NCBI GenBank assembly: GCA_004558185.1
Contig: SFDP01000068.1
Location: forward strand, 1-8,280
Source of the DNA: Lachnospiraceae bacterium
GTDB lineage: Bacteria > Bacillota > Clostridia > Lachnospirales > Lachnospiraceae
Length of the DNA: 8,280 nt
Direction: 5' to 3'
The position numbers and the translations under genes were made by a program. Of the stretch, positions 1-6,093 are shown in pieces; the stretch's first letter is position 1, and each line of letters begins with the position of its first letter. Below the pieces are notes generated by a model. It worked only from the letters and a program-made list of their open reading frames with translations, searched no databases and had not been told where the DNA came from.

Positions 1-144
1 AAGAAACGGCACACTAAGACAGAGATAAGAAGTGAAATTTCGGAATTAATCTGCGGCAGAATTGCGGCAGGAGAGAATTATAATTTGACGCGTGACAAAA
101 AAGAGACATTACAAAATTTATTAGATAGTTTAGCACAAGATTAA
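1..144 (+). CDS. C-terminal end of an unrecognised protein (partial)
   Basis: An open frame enters from the left edge and ends at TAA 142-144, giving 47 residues. The other two plus frames hit stops within the first 30 bases, so this is the only plausible coding frame. The peptide is charged and looks helical (KKRHTKTEIR at the edge, ending NLLDSLAQD). It shows no membrane segment and no motif I can name. It is unlike the downstream secreted proteins, so it probably belongs to a separate, cytoplasmic gene and marks the left border of the cluster. Only the tail is visible, so no function is proposed. Confidence 0.55.
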   Translation, partial: KKRHTKTEIRSEISELICGRIAAGENYNLTRDKKETLQNLLDSLAQD

Positions 145-149
145 AGGTA

Positions 150-174
150 AACGATGGATTGAAAAACAGTCGTT
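150..174 (+). terminator. weak hairpin after the partial left gene
   Basis: AACGA (150-154) pairs with TCGTT (170-174). One further T-G wobble pair is possible, and the loop is about 13 to 15 bases. The bases after it are T-rich (CTTATTTTA). The stem is short and the loop long, so this is at best a weak terminator for the gene ending at 144. The rest of 175-261 holds nothing I can support; no convincing promoter is visible there. Confidence 0.2.
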
Positions 175-261
175 CTTATTTTAAAGCGCATTTATATGAG
201 GGTGGGATAAGAATTGTAATTTCAGAAATATAACGGCAAAGATTGCTTATGGACATTTTAT

Positions 262-267
262 AGGAGG
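262..267 (+). promoter_or_regulatory. Shine-Dalgarno AGGAGG that fixes the LRR gene start at GTG 274
   Basis: A perfect AGGAGG lies six bases (gtgaca) before GTG 274. An in-frame GTG at 268 directly abuts the AGGAGG, leaving no spacer, so it cannot be used with this site. The start two codons further in has ideal spacing. It also gives a classical signal-like N-terminus, MKKRVISICLL. Confidence 0.8.
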
Positions 268-273
268 GTGACA

Positions 274-2262
274 GTGAAAAAACGAGTGATATCCATCTGC
301 TTATTGGTGTTCCTTCTTTTTGCAAGTAGGTTGCCCTTTTGGCAGTCAGTGGAAAAAAAGCAGGTAGCAGGAATAGAGAGTAATACTATAGGAGCATTAC
401 TCAGTGAAGAAATTGATGAAGCAAAGAATAGTATAGATAAGCTTCAGTGTTTATCCATGGAAGAAATCGTATCAGAAAATCCAAATATTGAAAAACTGTA
501 TTGGTCCAGACCTACGCAGGAGGATATTGAGTTAATTGGAAAGCTGAATGATTTGAAAGAACTTCGATTGGATATCGGATATGCCTGCCATCCAGATTTA
601 TCCTGCTTGGAAAATTTATGGCAGTTGGAAAGGATACATATTGAAGAACTTGAGGGATTGGAAAAGAGAGTGTATTTAGGTGAAGATGCCAGTCTTGACT
701 ACTCTTTTTTGTATGCTCTGGAGCAGTTAAAAGAAGTAGATATTTGGGTGGAAGGTATAGAGGATTTGAGCTATTTTAGCCATATGAAGGAACTGGAGCG
801 CTTATCTCTTAAATATGTGGAAACAGCAGATTTACAATATCTCGAAGGTTTAGGCAAGCTGAAAGAATTAGAATTGCAGGCTTCTTATGTGAGAAAAAAT
901 CAGGAAAGGTTAAAGAATCTCTCTACTCTGTCTGCCTTGTCAATTTACAGACCTACGCAAGAGGAAATTAACTGTATTGGTGAACTAACTGGCTTAAAAG
1001 AGCTGAAACTTGAGAATGTGAAAGCCTCCCTTAAGCTATATCCTTTGGGGAACCTGTATCAGCTGGAAAAACTGGATATGGATATTAATCCCGGGATAGA
1101 AGAAATTACGGGAGACTATGCCTTTATGAACCGACTAACGCAGCTAAAGGAGGTTTCAATCGAACATCTGGAAAATTTAAGTTGTTTTCAACATATGGAG
1201 GAACTTAAAAGTCTGTCAGTTACTTTCCTTAAAACAGCAGATTTTCAGTATCTTGAAAAGGCCGGAAAGCTGGAAGAACTGAGGCTAGCTTATTGCGATC
1301 AAAGACTGAATCATGAGGACTTAGCAATATCCAGTCTATCAGTTTTGGATATTTCAAATCCTAAACAGGAAGAAATTGACTGGATAGGAGAAATGAACAA
1401 GCTACAGGATTTGACGTTGGTCTACATTGATAGCTGTTTGGATTTATCAGCATTGGAAAAGCTACAGGATTTAAAAAAGGTGAATATGAGTGGCTTGCCA
1501 TATACCGGTAAGCTGGACTTTTCCCCATTAGGAAAATTAAAAAAGCTGGAAGAACTTGAACTCTGGGCTGTGGATACAGATTATTCTTTTCTTCAACCCC
1601 TGAACAGCTTAAAAGTGATTAAGATTTATCGGGCATCCATAGAGGATTTAAGCTGCTTTCGGGAGATGAAAGAGCTGAAAGAATTAATCGCAGAAAGGGT
1701 AGATAAGGTTGATTTTGGATATTTAGAAGGATTAAACAAGCTGGAAACGCTGGACATTTATTTCGAGTATTGGGAAGAAGGAGGAGAAGTACCGGGAACA
1801 CTGCCTAATTTATCTGAGCTGATACTGGAATGTAATTTTAGACCTAAAGAAGCAATCAATATCAGCTTCTTATCGGGGATGGAAAAGCTGAAGGGGCTTT
1901 CCATAACCAATCTCCCCCTGCAAAGCCTGGAACCCTTAAGAGGGTTGGACAATCTGGTCTGGCTTACGCTGGAATATGTGTATATGGACAATATTAAGCT
2001 TGATGTAGAGCCCATAAGCAAGCTGAAAAGGTTGGAAAGGCTATATATAGGCAAGGTAGAACTGGAAAGTGTACAAGCTCTGGGGAGCTTGGGAAGTTTG
2101 ATCATGCTTACCTTGGATTCCACAAATGTCCGGGATATAGAACCATTGAAAGGGTTAGAAAATCTGCGAAGACTGTATATAGGAGGAAACACCAGTGAAC
2201 AGGTGAAGAAACAGGCAGAATTGTATTTTTCTCATGTAGAGGATATAGAAATAAGGGAATAA
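274..2262 (+). CDS. exported leucine-rich-repeat protein (SDS22/internalin-like LRRs)
   Basis: This encodes a 662-residue protein. MKKR is followed by a hydrophobic stretch (about residues 5-18, VISICLLVFLLFAS), a signal peptide or uncleaved anchor. Cys9 sits inside the core and is not a lipobox. Residues from about 70 to 640 are leucine-rich repeats of the LxxLxxLxLxx type. They are irregular at first and become regular 22- to 24-residue units near the C-terminus (for example LKRLERLYIGKVELESV and LENLRRLYIGG). The chain ends with a charged cap (about 641-662). There is no LPxTG motif or surface-binding repeat at the C-terminus. LRR solenoids of this kind bind proteins or other ligands; the ligand here is unknown. 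GTG 274 is chosen because AGGAGG sits six bases upstream. It is the first of four consecutive genes for exported proteins. An internal super-repeat is described separately. The LRR assignment is firm; any role in adhesion or recognition is inference. Confidence 0.9.
   Translation: MKKRVISICLLVFLLFASRLPFWQSVEKKQVAGIESNTIGALLSEEIDEAKNSIDKLQCLSMEEIVSENPNIEKLYWSRPTQEDIELIGKLNDLKELRLDIGYACHPDLSCLENLWQLERIHIEELEGLEKRVYLGEDASLDYSFLYALEQLKEVDIWVEGIEDLSYFSHMKELERLSLKYVETADLQYLEGLGKLKELELQASYVRKNQERLKNLSTLSALSIYRPTQEEINCIGELTGLKELKLENVKASLKLYPLGNLYQLEKLDMDINPGIEEITGDYAFMNRLTQLKEVSIEHLENLSCFQHMEELKSLSVTFLKTADFQYLEKAGKLEELRLAYCDQRLNHEDLAISSLSVLDISNPKQEEIDWIGEMNKLQDLTLVYIDSCLDLSALEKLQDLKKVNMSGLPYTGKLDFSPLGKLKKLEELELWAVDTDYSFLQPLNSLKVIKIYRASIEDLSCFREMKELKELIAERVDKVDFGYLEGLNKLETLDIYFEYWEEGGEVPGTLPNLSELILECNFRPKEAINISFLSGMEKLKGLSITNLPLQSLEPLRGLDNLVWLTLEYVYMDNIKLDVEPISKLKRLERLYIGKVELESVQALGSLGSLIMLTLDSTNVRDIEPLKGLENLRRLYIGGNTSEQVKKQAELYFSHVEDIEIRE
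508..2262 (+). repeat. four-fold super-repeat within the LRR gene
   Basis: The motif [RN]P-[TK]-Q-E-[DE]-I-x-x-I-G followed by an LKELxL-type strand recurs at 508 (RPTQEDIELIG), 949 (RPTQEEINCIG) and 1357 (NPKQEEIDWIG). A degenerate form is at 1840 (RPKEAINISFLSG). Spacings are 441, 408 and 483 bases, or 147, 136 and 161 residues. Between the markers the units share further landmarks in the same order: a DYSFL/DYAFM/DYSFL segment, then (E)DLSYF/NLSCF/DLSCF, then a D[LF][QG]YLE segment. Units 1 and 2 even share DNA: AGACCTACGCA is identical at 508 and 949. This shows growth by tandem duplication of blocks of about six LRRs, beyond the basic 22- to 24-residue repeat. Confidence 0.8.
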
Positions 2263-2279
2263 TTAGCAGAAGGGGAATA

Positions 2280-2393
2280 GTGGATGGAAGCCTTTCAGAA
2301 TGTGAGGCAGAGGCCTATCAAATGAGTCGGATAGGTATTGAGCGAACAGTGGAATTAAAACGCTATACAAATAAAATTATTGTTGAATCATGA
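2280..2393 (+). pseudogene. 37-residue open stretch, probable tail of a lost gene
   Basis: The gap between the LRR gene and the next lipoprotein gene holds an open frame from GTG 2280 to TGA 2391-2393. Its sequence looks protein-like: it begins VDGSLSECEAEAYQ and ends RYTNKIIVES. AAGGGG at 2270-2275 lies four bases before the GTG, so translation is conceivable but the spacing is short. The frame also continues upstream, overlapping the end of the LRR gene in another phase. I recognise no family. The ending (a beta-strand-like KIIVES) resembles the ends of the neighbouring proteins (the 301-residue lipoprotein ends KVIIVE), which suggests the C-terminus of a degraded gene. A genuine small protein is possible but less likely. 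Confidence 0.3.
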
Positions 2394-2410
2394 AGATGGG
2401 CCTATATAGT
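2380..2410 (+). promoter_or_regulatory. possible promoter for the 301-residue lipoprotein gene
   Basis: TTGTTG (2380-2385) and TATATA (2403-2408) are 17 bases apart. Alternatively TTGAAT (2383-2388) and TATAGT (2405-2410) are 16 apart. The two are overlapping imperfect sigma-A-like pairs about 45 bases upstream of ATG 2454. AT-rich DNA gives such matches by chance, so this is only a candidate. Confidence 0.25.
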
Positions 2411-2453
2411 AACCTGGACAGCGAATTAACCCATCAAAAGGAGAGAAGGGATA

Positions 2454-3359
2454 ATGAGAAAAAATACTGGAATGCTTTTCAGGGCAGCAGGTATTATTTT
2501 ATTGATACTAACAGGCTGCAATCAGGGTGGAGATGAAGGAACTTTTACTGTAGGGATAGAGAAAGAATCGGTGGCTGAAAACATAGGTGTAGAGGAAGAG
2601 TCGAGAACTGAAAAGATAAAGATACCAAAAAACTGGACAAAACAGACAAAGACATTTAGTGACAGCGAGTTAAACGATACTCAAATAAGCCAATATACCG
2701 ATGAATCAGGAAACGTCGCTGGATATGGAGTAGTGCAGGGAGAAAATAAGTTTGCCTATTCTCTTGAACATACAGAATACCAGTTTAAGGAAATGCAGGG
2801 AGAGATTCCAAGATATCATTGGAATAACGATGAAGAATTTTTATATGAAGCAGTTTTGAGTGAGGAAGAAAAAAAGGAGATCAGCACTACTGTAAGGCTT
2901 GTTGAGCAGGTGGATGTGGAAGACTATGCAAAATATAAAGATTTTCTGAGTTTTGGAGGAGAGGCAGAGTGGGCTTTACCTAGAGCGTACAGCTATACGT
3001 CTGATGGAGCTAATATCAGTTTGGAACAAGCAATGGATTTATGTATGGAAATATTGGTATTGGAGGGGGTAAAAAAAGATAACATAAAACGGGTAATGGA
3101 AGCCGATGAATATGGTATGTTTGTGGGATATAGCTTTAATCTGCGCAATTGGCAGCGTGATTATGGAGATAGTACGGATATAGTATGGGTTGATAATCGT
3201 ATAGGGGTAAAAGCGGACAGTATTATCAACGATGGGATGAAAATGAACATTGTATTATACGAAAGGCATAGAAGTGAATTGGATGAAGGATATGATCATA
3301 TAGTGGCAACAGCACAGTATTTAATCTGTTTGAAAGAGAAAGTGATTATAGTGGAGTAA
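2454..3359 (+). CDS. lipoprotein of unknown function, 301 residues
   Basis: The N-terminus MRKNTGMLFR, a hydrophobic core (about residues 11-20) and the lipobox LTG-C with Cys22 mark a lipoprotein processed by signal peptidase II. It should be anchored on the outer face of the membrane. A Gly/Glu-rich linker (about 23-57) leads to a globular region (about 58-301) without membrane segments. Visible blocks include an acidic helical stretch (LSEEEKKEIS, about 135-144), an aromatic block (FGGEAEWALPRAYSY, about 167-181), a helix (ISLEQAMDLCMEILVLEGV, about 188-206) and a C-terminal strand ending KVIIVE. I recognise no catalytic motif or family. It lacks the YDC/YYFYPD module of the next two genes. 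The ribosome binding site is AAGGAG at 2438-2443 or AAGGG at 2446-2450; the first is ten bases from ATG. Export is well supported; the function is unknown. Confidence 0.85.
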   Translation: MRKNTGMLFRAAGIILLILTGCNQGGDEGTFTVGIEKESVAENIGVEEESRTEKIKIPKNWTKQTKTFSDSELNDTQISQYTDESGNVAGYGVVQGENKFAYSLEHTEYQFKEMQGEIPRYHWNNDEEFLYEAVLSEEEKKEISTTVRLVEQVDVEDYAKYKDFLSFGGEAEWALPRAYSYTSDGANISLEQAMDLCMEILVLEGVKKDNIKRVMEADEYGMFVGYSFNLRNWQRDYGDSTDIVWVDNRIGVKADSIINDGMKMNIVLYERHRSELDEGYDHIVATAQYLICLKEKVIIVE

Positions 3360-3442
3360 CACAACCAGCAGAAGGAAACGGACAGCATTGCAGATGGAGA
3401 TAATATGTTGGTTATGTAGACGGTAGCAGACTTATTGTGTAG

Positions 3443-3724
3443 AATATATTTTTAGAAGGTATATTGTATGACGTAATTGTAAGGGATTTTTCTGTAACAG
3501 CGAATCCACTGATGGACGTTGAACTCATTGAAAAGGGGAAGGGAATTGTAGTAGAAAAAGTACATTCTTATGAGGATGAAGTACTTGTAACAGGGAACTT
3601 CTATTTAAAACCAATTGAGATAGTTATTTTGAAAAAAGGAATAGCGTATGGAGAAGAGAGAAAAGCTAAGCGTTTTAATCCTCTGTCTTTGTGTGGGGGG
3701 AATGCTTCTAAATGGCTGCAATGA
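3443..3724 (+). pseudogene. fragment of an unrecognised gene overlapping the next lipoprotein start
   Basis: An open frame runs from just after TAG 3440-3442 to TGA 3722-3724. It has no ATG at its head. The first usable start is TTG 3464, with AGAAGG only four bases before it, a poor site. The translated core reads like real protein with alternating beta strands: YDVIVRDFSV, GIVVEKVHSYEDEVLVTG and YLKPIEIVILKKG. From 3648 on it overlaps the well-supported lipoprotein gene in another frame, and there its sequence looks random (KRFNPLSLCGG). The same frame just before the TAG also reads plausibly (YVDGSRLIV). I infer the C-terminal remnant of a gene whose end was replaced by, or ran into, the next gene. 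It could also be a short expressed protein; I do not recognise the family. Confidence 0.35.
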
Positions 3725-5945
3725 TTCCCAATCGGCTATGACGAGAGAAGAGCCGGAAACTGCAGTCTATGAAAAAGAGCTGGAAAAGGAGGTTTTGTTG
3801 GATGAGTCTAGGCTTATTTCGATAAATCTACAGCAGGGAGAAGCAAATCCGGGTGAACCCGGGATAATGATTCGTGAAGAACATTTGGATAAAGGGATAT
3901 TTACCAGCGAATATTTGCATGAAATCAAAAGGAATGCAGATGGTATTTTAACAGAACTTCTGAGTAGAGAAGGAGCACTTTCTGAAGAAAACAGACGATT
4001 ATTTTCTTTATCTGCCTTAGAACAGTTGAAGGCAGTAGACTGGTCAGAGCTTAAGGGAAAATGGAGCAGGGAGGAAGGAGGATATGACTGTTTTTGTATG
4101 CCTAACCTGCTTTGGGCGGATTCCGGTTATGAGTTTGTCTATGTCTATAGGGAGGAAGGTAAAAAGGGGGATATTCCCTCGGATGAACAGGATGAAATTA
4201 CATGGATTAAGCTGGTGGTCAGTGAAACAGGGACAATTCAGGGATTTTTTACTGGAGAGGAAAAGGCTGCAGACAATGATCCTTATCTGATTGCCGGCTT
4301 GAGGGCTGACAGATGGTTTGTGGATACCTATACGGAAAGAGTAATTGGCGAAGGGAAAGCAGAGAGAGGGAAGATTCTTGCAGCTTCTTTCGGGATAGAT
4401 GAGGGATCTGCAATCCTTCCCCAGTTTGAGAAGGATTACATAGATATATCTCTGATAGCCGAACGGGCGAAAGAAAATCTTTCTGATCTGTTGGAAGAGG
4501 AGAAAGTCTTGCCAGAAGGCTGGGTGCTCAGTCCCTATTACGATGCATGGTACTATCCAAGTTATAGTACAGAAAATGAGTTTGCGCTTGTTTATTATCT
4601 CTACCCGGACTTTGGAGAGATGAGTGCTGCCGGAGGGGAGGCGCTGATCCTATATACGATGGTGAACAAGACCAGCGGAGAACTCAGCTTTTTACAGACA
4701 GAGGCTGTTTTTCTGGAAAAGGAGAGATATCACGAAAAAAGAGCAAAAATCGATCTCCGTTTCCTGGTGGTGGAAGACAGTAGGGGAACCACTGCGGGCA
4801 GTTTGGCTCCACGGGGGACAGAAGAAAATATTTTTGGGGAATGGGAAGTAGAAGAATATGTAGAAAGAGTGGGGAAAATATTCGATAGATATAGTCAGGC
4901 TGATGATTGGGCAGAAGATCTCTTTACCCATGATGGAGAAGAACAGATTAATCGCCTTTTGGAGGAGGTTAAGGAGCTTACCCGGAAAGGCTGGAAAAGA
5001 AGAGAAAACAATACTGCCTACTATTATCCGCAGAATGAGCAGGAAGGCAGGGCACAGTTTCGGTTCTATTATTGCTACTGGGCAAGGGGAAGGTATTCTG
5101 CAGAGAGGGTGCTGGGAATGGACGTCTGGATTTCCCCGGACGGAATAGAAGAAATTCGTACAGAGTGGTTATGGAGGGAGCCGATTCAGGAAGAAGAGAT
5201 TTCCCATAGGACAGATGTACTTACGGAATTTTCCAAGAAGGATATTGAACCTTATTTGCAGCTTGACTGGAGCAGAGATGAGTTATTACAGGGTTTGAAT
5301 CGGGAGATTGAGCCAAATGGGAGCGGTGATGGCTGGAACTTCTCTCTGGCAGATATTGATTTTGATGGGATACCGGAAATGCTGGTGACTATTTCCTGTT
5401 GGGCAGGAGGCAACAGCCTGTATGTATATCGGCAGCAGGGGAACGAGGTGGTTTCCTATGTGGATACCTATGCGGTGTTTAAGGACAGGTTTTATAGAGG
5501 ACTAGACCCCACGGAGATTTCACCATATTTGAATATTGATTTACTTGGTATTTATGTAAATGGAGCCGGAGAATACAGATATTTATCCATGGACTGTAGT
5601 CTGCATGGCGGTGACATTCGGGGAGAATGGGGAGAATTTGTCCTCTATGAAACCAAGTTAGAATCAGGAAATACACCGGAAGAAATTGTGAAGGTTAGCT
5701 ATGTGTATCCGGAAGAATGTATGGAGCTGTATTTTAAGGGAGATAAGGTCTATGGAAAGGTGGCACTGAGAGAACTTTTGGAAGAATATATGGATGGCTG
5801 GAATCCGGTAGAGTTTAGCTATGCTACAGCCAAAACACAGTTTGCCAGAGATATAGTGGGATGGGAGCCGAATGGAAAAGAAGAGGAGAAGCAGCAAGAA
5901 CTGCAGAGCTTATATCAGGATTTACAGGGCTTAGTGAGTTGGTGA
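3648..5945 (+). CDS. 765-residue lipoprotein with three YDC/YYFYPD modules and a DxDxDG domain
   Basis: MEKREK, a hydrophobic core (about 7-21) and the lipobox LNG-C with Cys24 indicate a lipid-anchored surface protein. AAAGGA (3635-3640) lies seven bases before ATG 3648. After an acidic linker comes a short header, KGIFTSEY (82-89), shared with the 622-residue neighbour. Three copies of an aromatic module follow at about 121-205, 266-354 and 429-508. Hallmarks are W139/W292/W449, YDC at 146-148 or its variants, the strand VYYLYPDF (315-322), and turns such as SPDG (496-499). A distinct C-terminal domain (about 531-718) contains LADIDFDGIPEML (567-579), whose D569-x-D571-x-D573-G loop resembles calcium-binding DxDxDG loops in many exported clostridial proteins. 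A helical Glu/Gln-rich tail ends the chain. No catalytic residues are evident. It is a collinear paralogue of the gene at 6094, so the pair probably arose by duplication. Function is unknown; ligand binding at the cell surface is a guess. Confidence 0.9.
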   Translation: MEKREKLSVLILCLCVGGMLLNGCNDSQSAMTREEPETAVYEKELEKEVLLDESRLISINLQQGEANPGEPGIMIREEHLDKGIFTSEYLHEIKRNADGILTELLSREGALSEENRRLFSLSALEQLKAVDWSELKGKWSREEGGYDCFCMPNLLWADSGYEFVYVYREEGKKGDIPSDEQDEITWIKLVVSETGTIQGFFTGEEKAADNDPYLIAGLRADRWFVDTYTERVIGEGKAERGKILAASFGIDEGSAILPQFEKDYIDISLIAERAKENLSDLLEEEKVLPEGWVLSPYYDAWYYPSYSTENEFALVYYLYPDFGEMSAAGGEALILYTMVNKTSGELSFLQTEAVFLEKERYHEKRAKIDLRFLVVEDSRGTTAGSLAPRGTEENIFGEWEVEEYVERVGKIFDRYSQADDWAEDLFTHDGEEQINRLLEEVKELTRKGWKRRENNTAYYYPQNEQEGRAQFRFYYCYWARGRYSAERVLGMDVWISPDGIEEIRTEWLWREPIQEEEISHRTDVLTEFSKKDIEPYLQLDWSRDELLQGLNREIEPNGSGDGWNFSLADIDFDGIPEMLVTISCWAGGNSLYVYRQQGNEVVSYVDTYAVFKDRFYRGLDPTEISPYLNIDLLGIYVNGAGEYRYLSMDCSLHGGDIRGEWGEFVLYETKLESGNTPEEIVKVSYVYPEECMELYFKGDKVYGKVALRELLEEYMDGWNPVEFSYATAKTQFARDIVGWEPNGKEEEKQQELQSLYQDLQGLVSW
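4008..4262 (+). repeat. module copy A of the 765-residue lipoprotein
   Basis: Residues 121-205. A helix with EQLKAVDWSELKGKW leads to W139. Y146-D147-C148 follows, then the strand YEFVYVY (161-167) and a turn S192-E193-T194-G195-T-I. It aligns without large gaps with copy A of the 622-residue protein (6583-6837). Both lie 38 to 39 residues after the shared KGIF-x-SEY header. Confidence 0.65.
4443..4709 (+). repeat. module copy B of the 765-residue lipoprotein
   Basis: Residues 266-354. A helix (LSDLLEEEKVLPEGW) leads to W292. Y298-D299-A300 then stands in the YDC position, followed by the strand VYYLYPDF (315-322) and the turn KTSGEL (341-346). The closest match is copy B of the downstream paralogue, where the strand reads EYYFYPDF. 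Confidence 0.7.
4932..5171 (+). repeat. module copy C of the 765-residue lipoprotein
   Basis: Residues 429-508. A helix (INRLLEEVKELTRKGW) leads to W449. The YDC position is lost (N455-T456-A457), but the aromatic strand FRFYYCYW (471-478) and the turn ISPDGIEEI (495-503) are clear. The turn is nearly the same as LSEDGIEDM in copy C of the paralogue. Confidence 0.7.
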
Positions 5946-6009
5946 ATGGATAGATCACTGAAAATCCATATGGCGAAGCCATCACATGAGCATAAGAAAA
6001 GCTGTATAG

Positions 6010-6084
6010 CAGGGATTGGGCGAATGGGGGCCTGAATCGGTTGCGATAAAGTTTTATAAAAACCTATTGATGGATGAAGATTAG
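6010..6084 (+). pseudogene. 24-codon gene-tail fragment ending in the next ribosome binding site
   Basis: In the gap before the 622-residue gene, one frame is open from after TAG 6007-6009 to TAG 6082-6084. It reads like a protein end, GEWGPESVAIKFYKNLLMDED. Its stop codon overlaps the AGGAGA ribosome binding site (6083-6088) of the gene at 6094. That is the arrangement expected of a translationally coupled upstream gene. There is no start codon with a ribosome binding site, and the frame is blocked upstream by stops at 6007 and 5959. It is too short to identify, and chance cannot be excluded. Confidence 0.25.
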
Positions 6085-6093
6085 GAGAAATTA

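Noticed and set aside
1619..2192. Minus-strand open frames inside the LRR gene
   Set aside because: They lie antisense to a clearly coding, repeat-bearing gene, their peptides are Leu/Ser/Pro-rich as expected of reverse-strand shadows, and no ribosome binding sites are evident.
3695..3700. Run of six G in the signal-peptide region of the 765-residue lipoprotein as a phase-variation site
   Set aside because: Six bases is short for a contingency tract and the frame is intact; there is no second tract in the paralogue. Strain comparison would be needed before calling it.
4084..5148. Plus-strand frames at 4084-4290 and 4903-5148 and a minus-strand frame at 4692-4931
   Set aside because: They overlap the well-supported 765-residue lipoprotein gene in other frames, interrupting its repeated modules; there is no independent start signal.
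4319..5473. 13-base direct repeat TGTGGATACCTAT at 4319 and 5460
   Set aside because: Both copies encode VDTY in otherwise unrelated segments of the lipoprotein; most likely coincidence or shared codon choice rather than a recombination repeat.
5970..5982. Small hairpin ATGGC-gaa-GCCAT in the gap before the 622-residue gene
   Set aside because: A five-base stem with a three-base loop and no T tract is expected by chance; it is not a credible terminator or regulatory element.
5946..6035. 29-residue frame starting ATG right after the TGA of the 765-residue gene
   Set aside because: The TGAATG junction suggests coupling, but there is no Shine-Dalgarno and the peptide (MDRSLKIHMAK...) has no protein-like pattern; a different frame in the same gap looks more coding.
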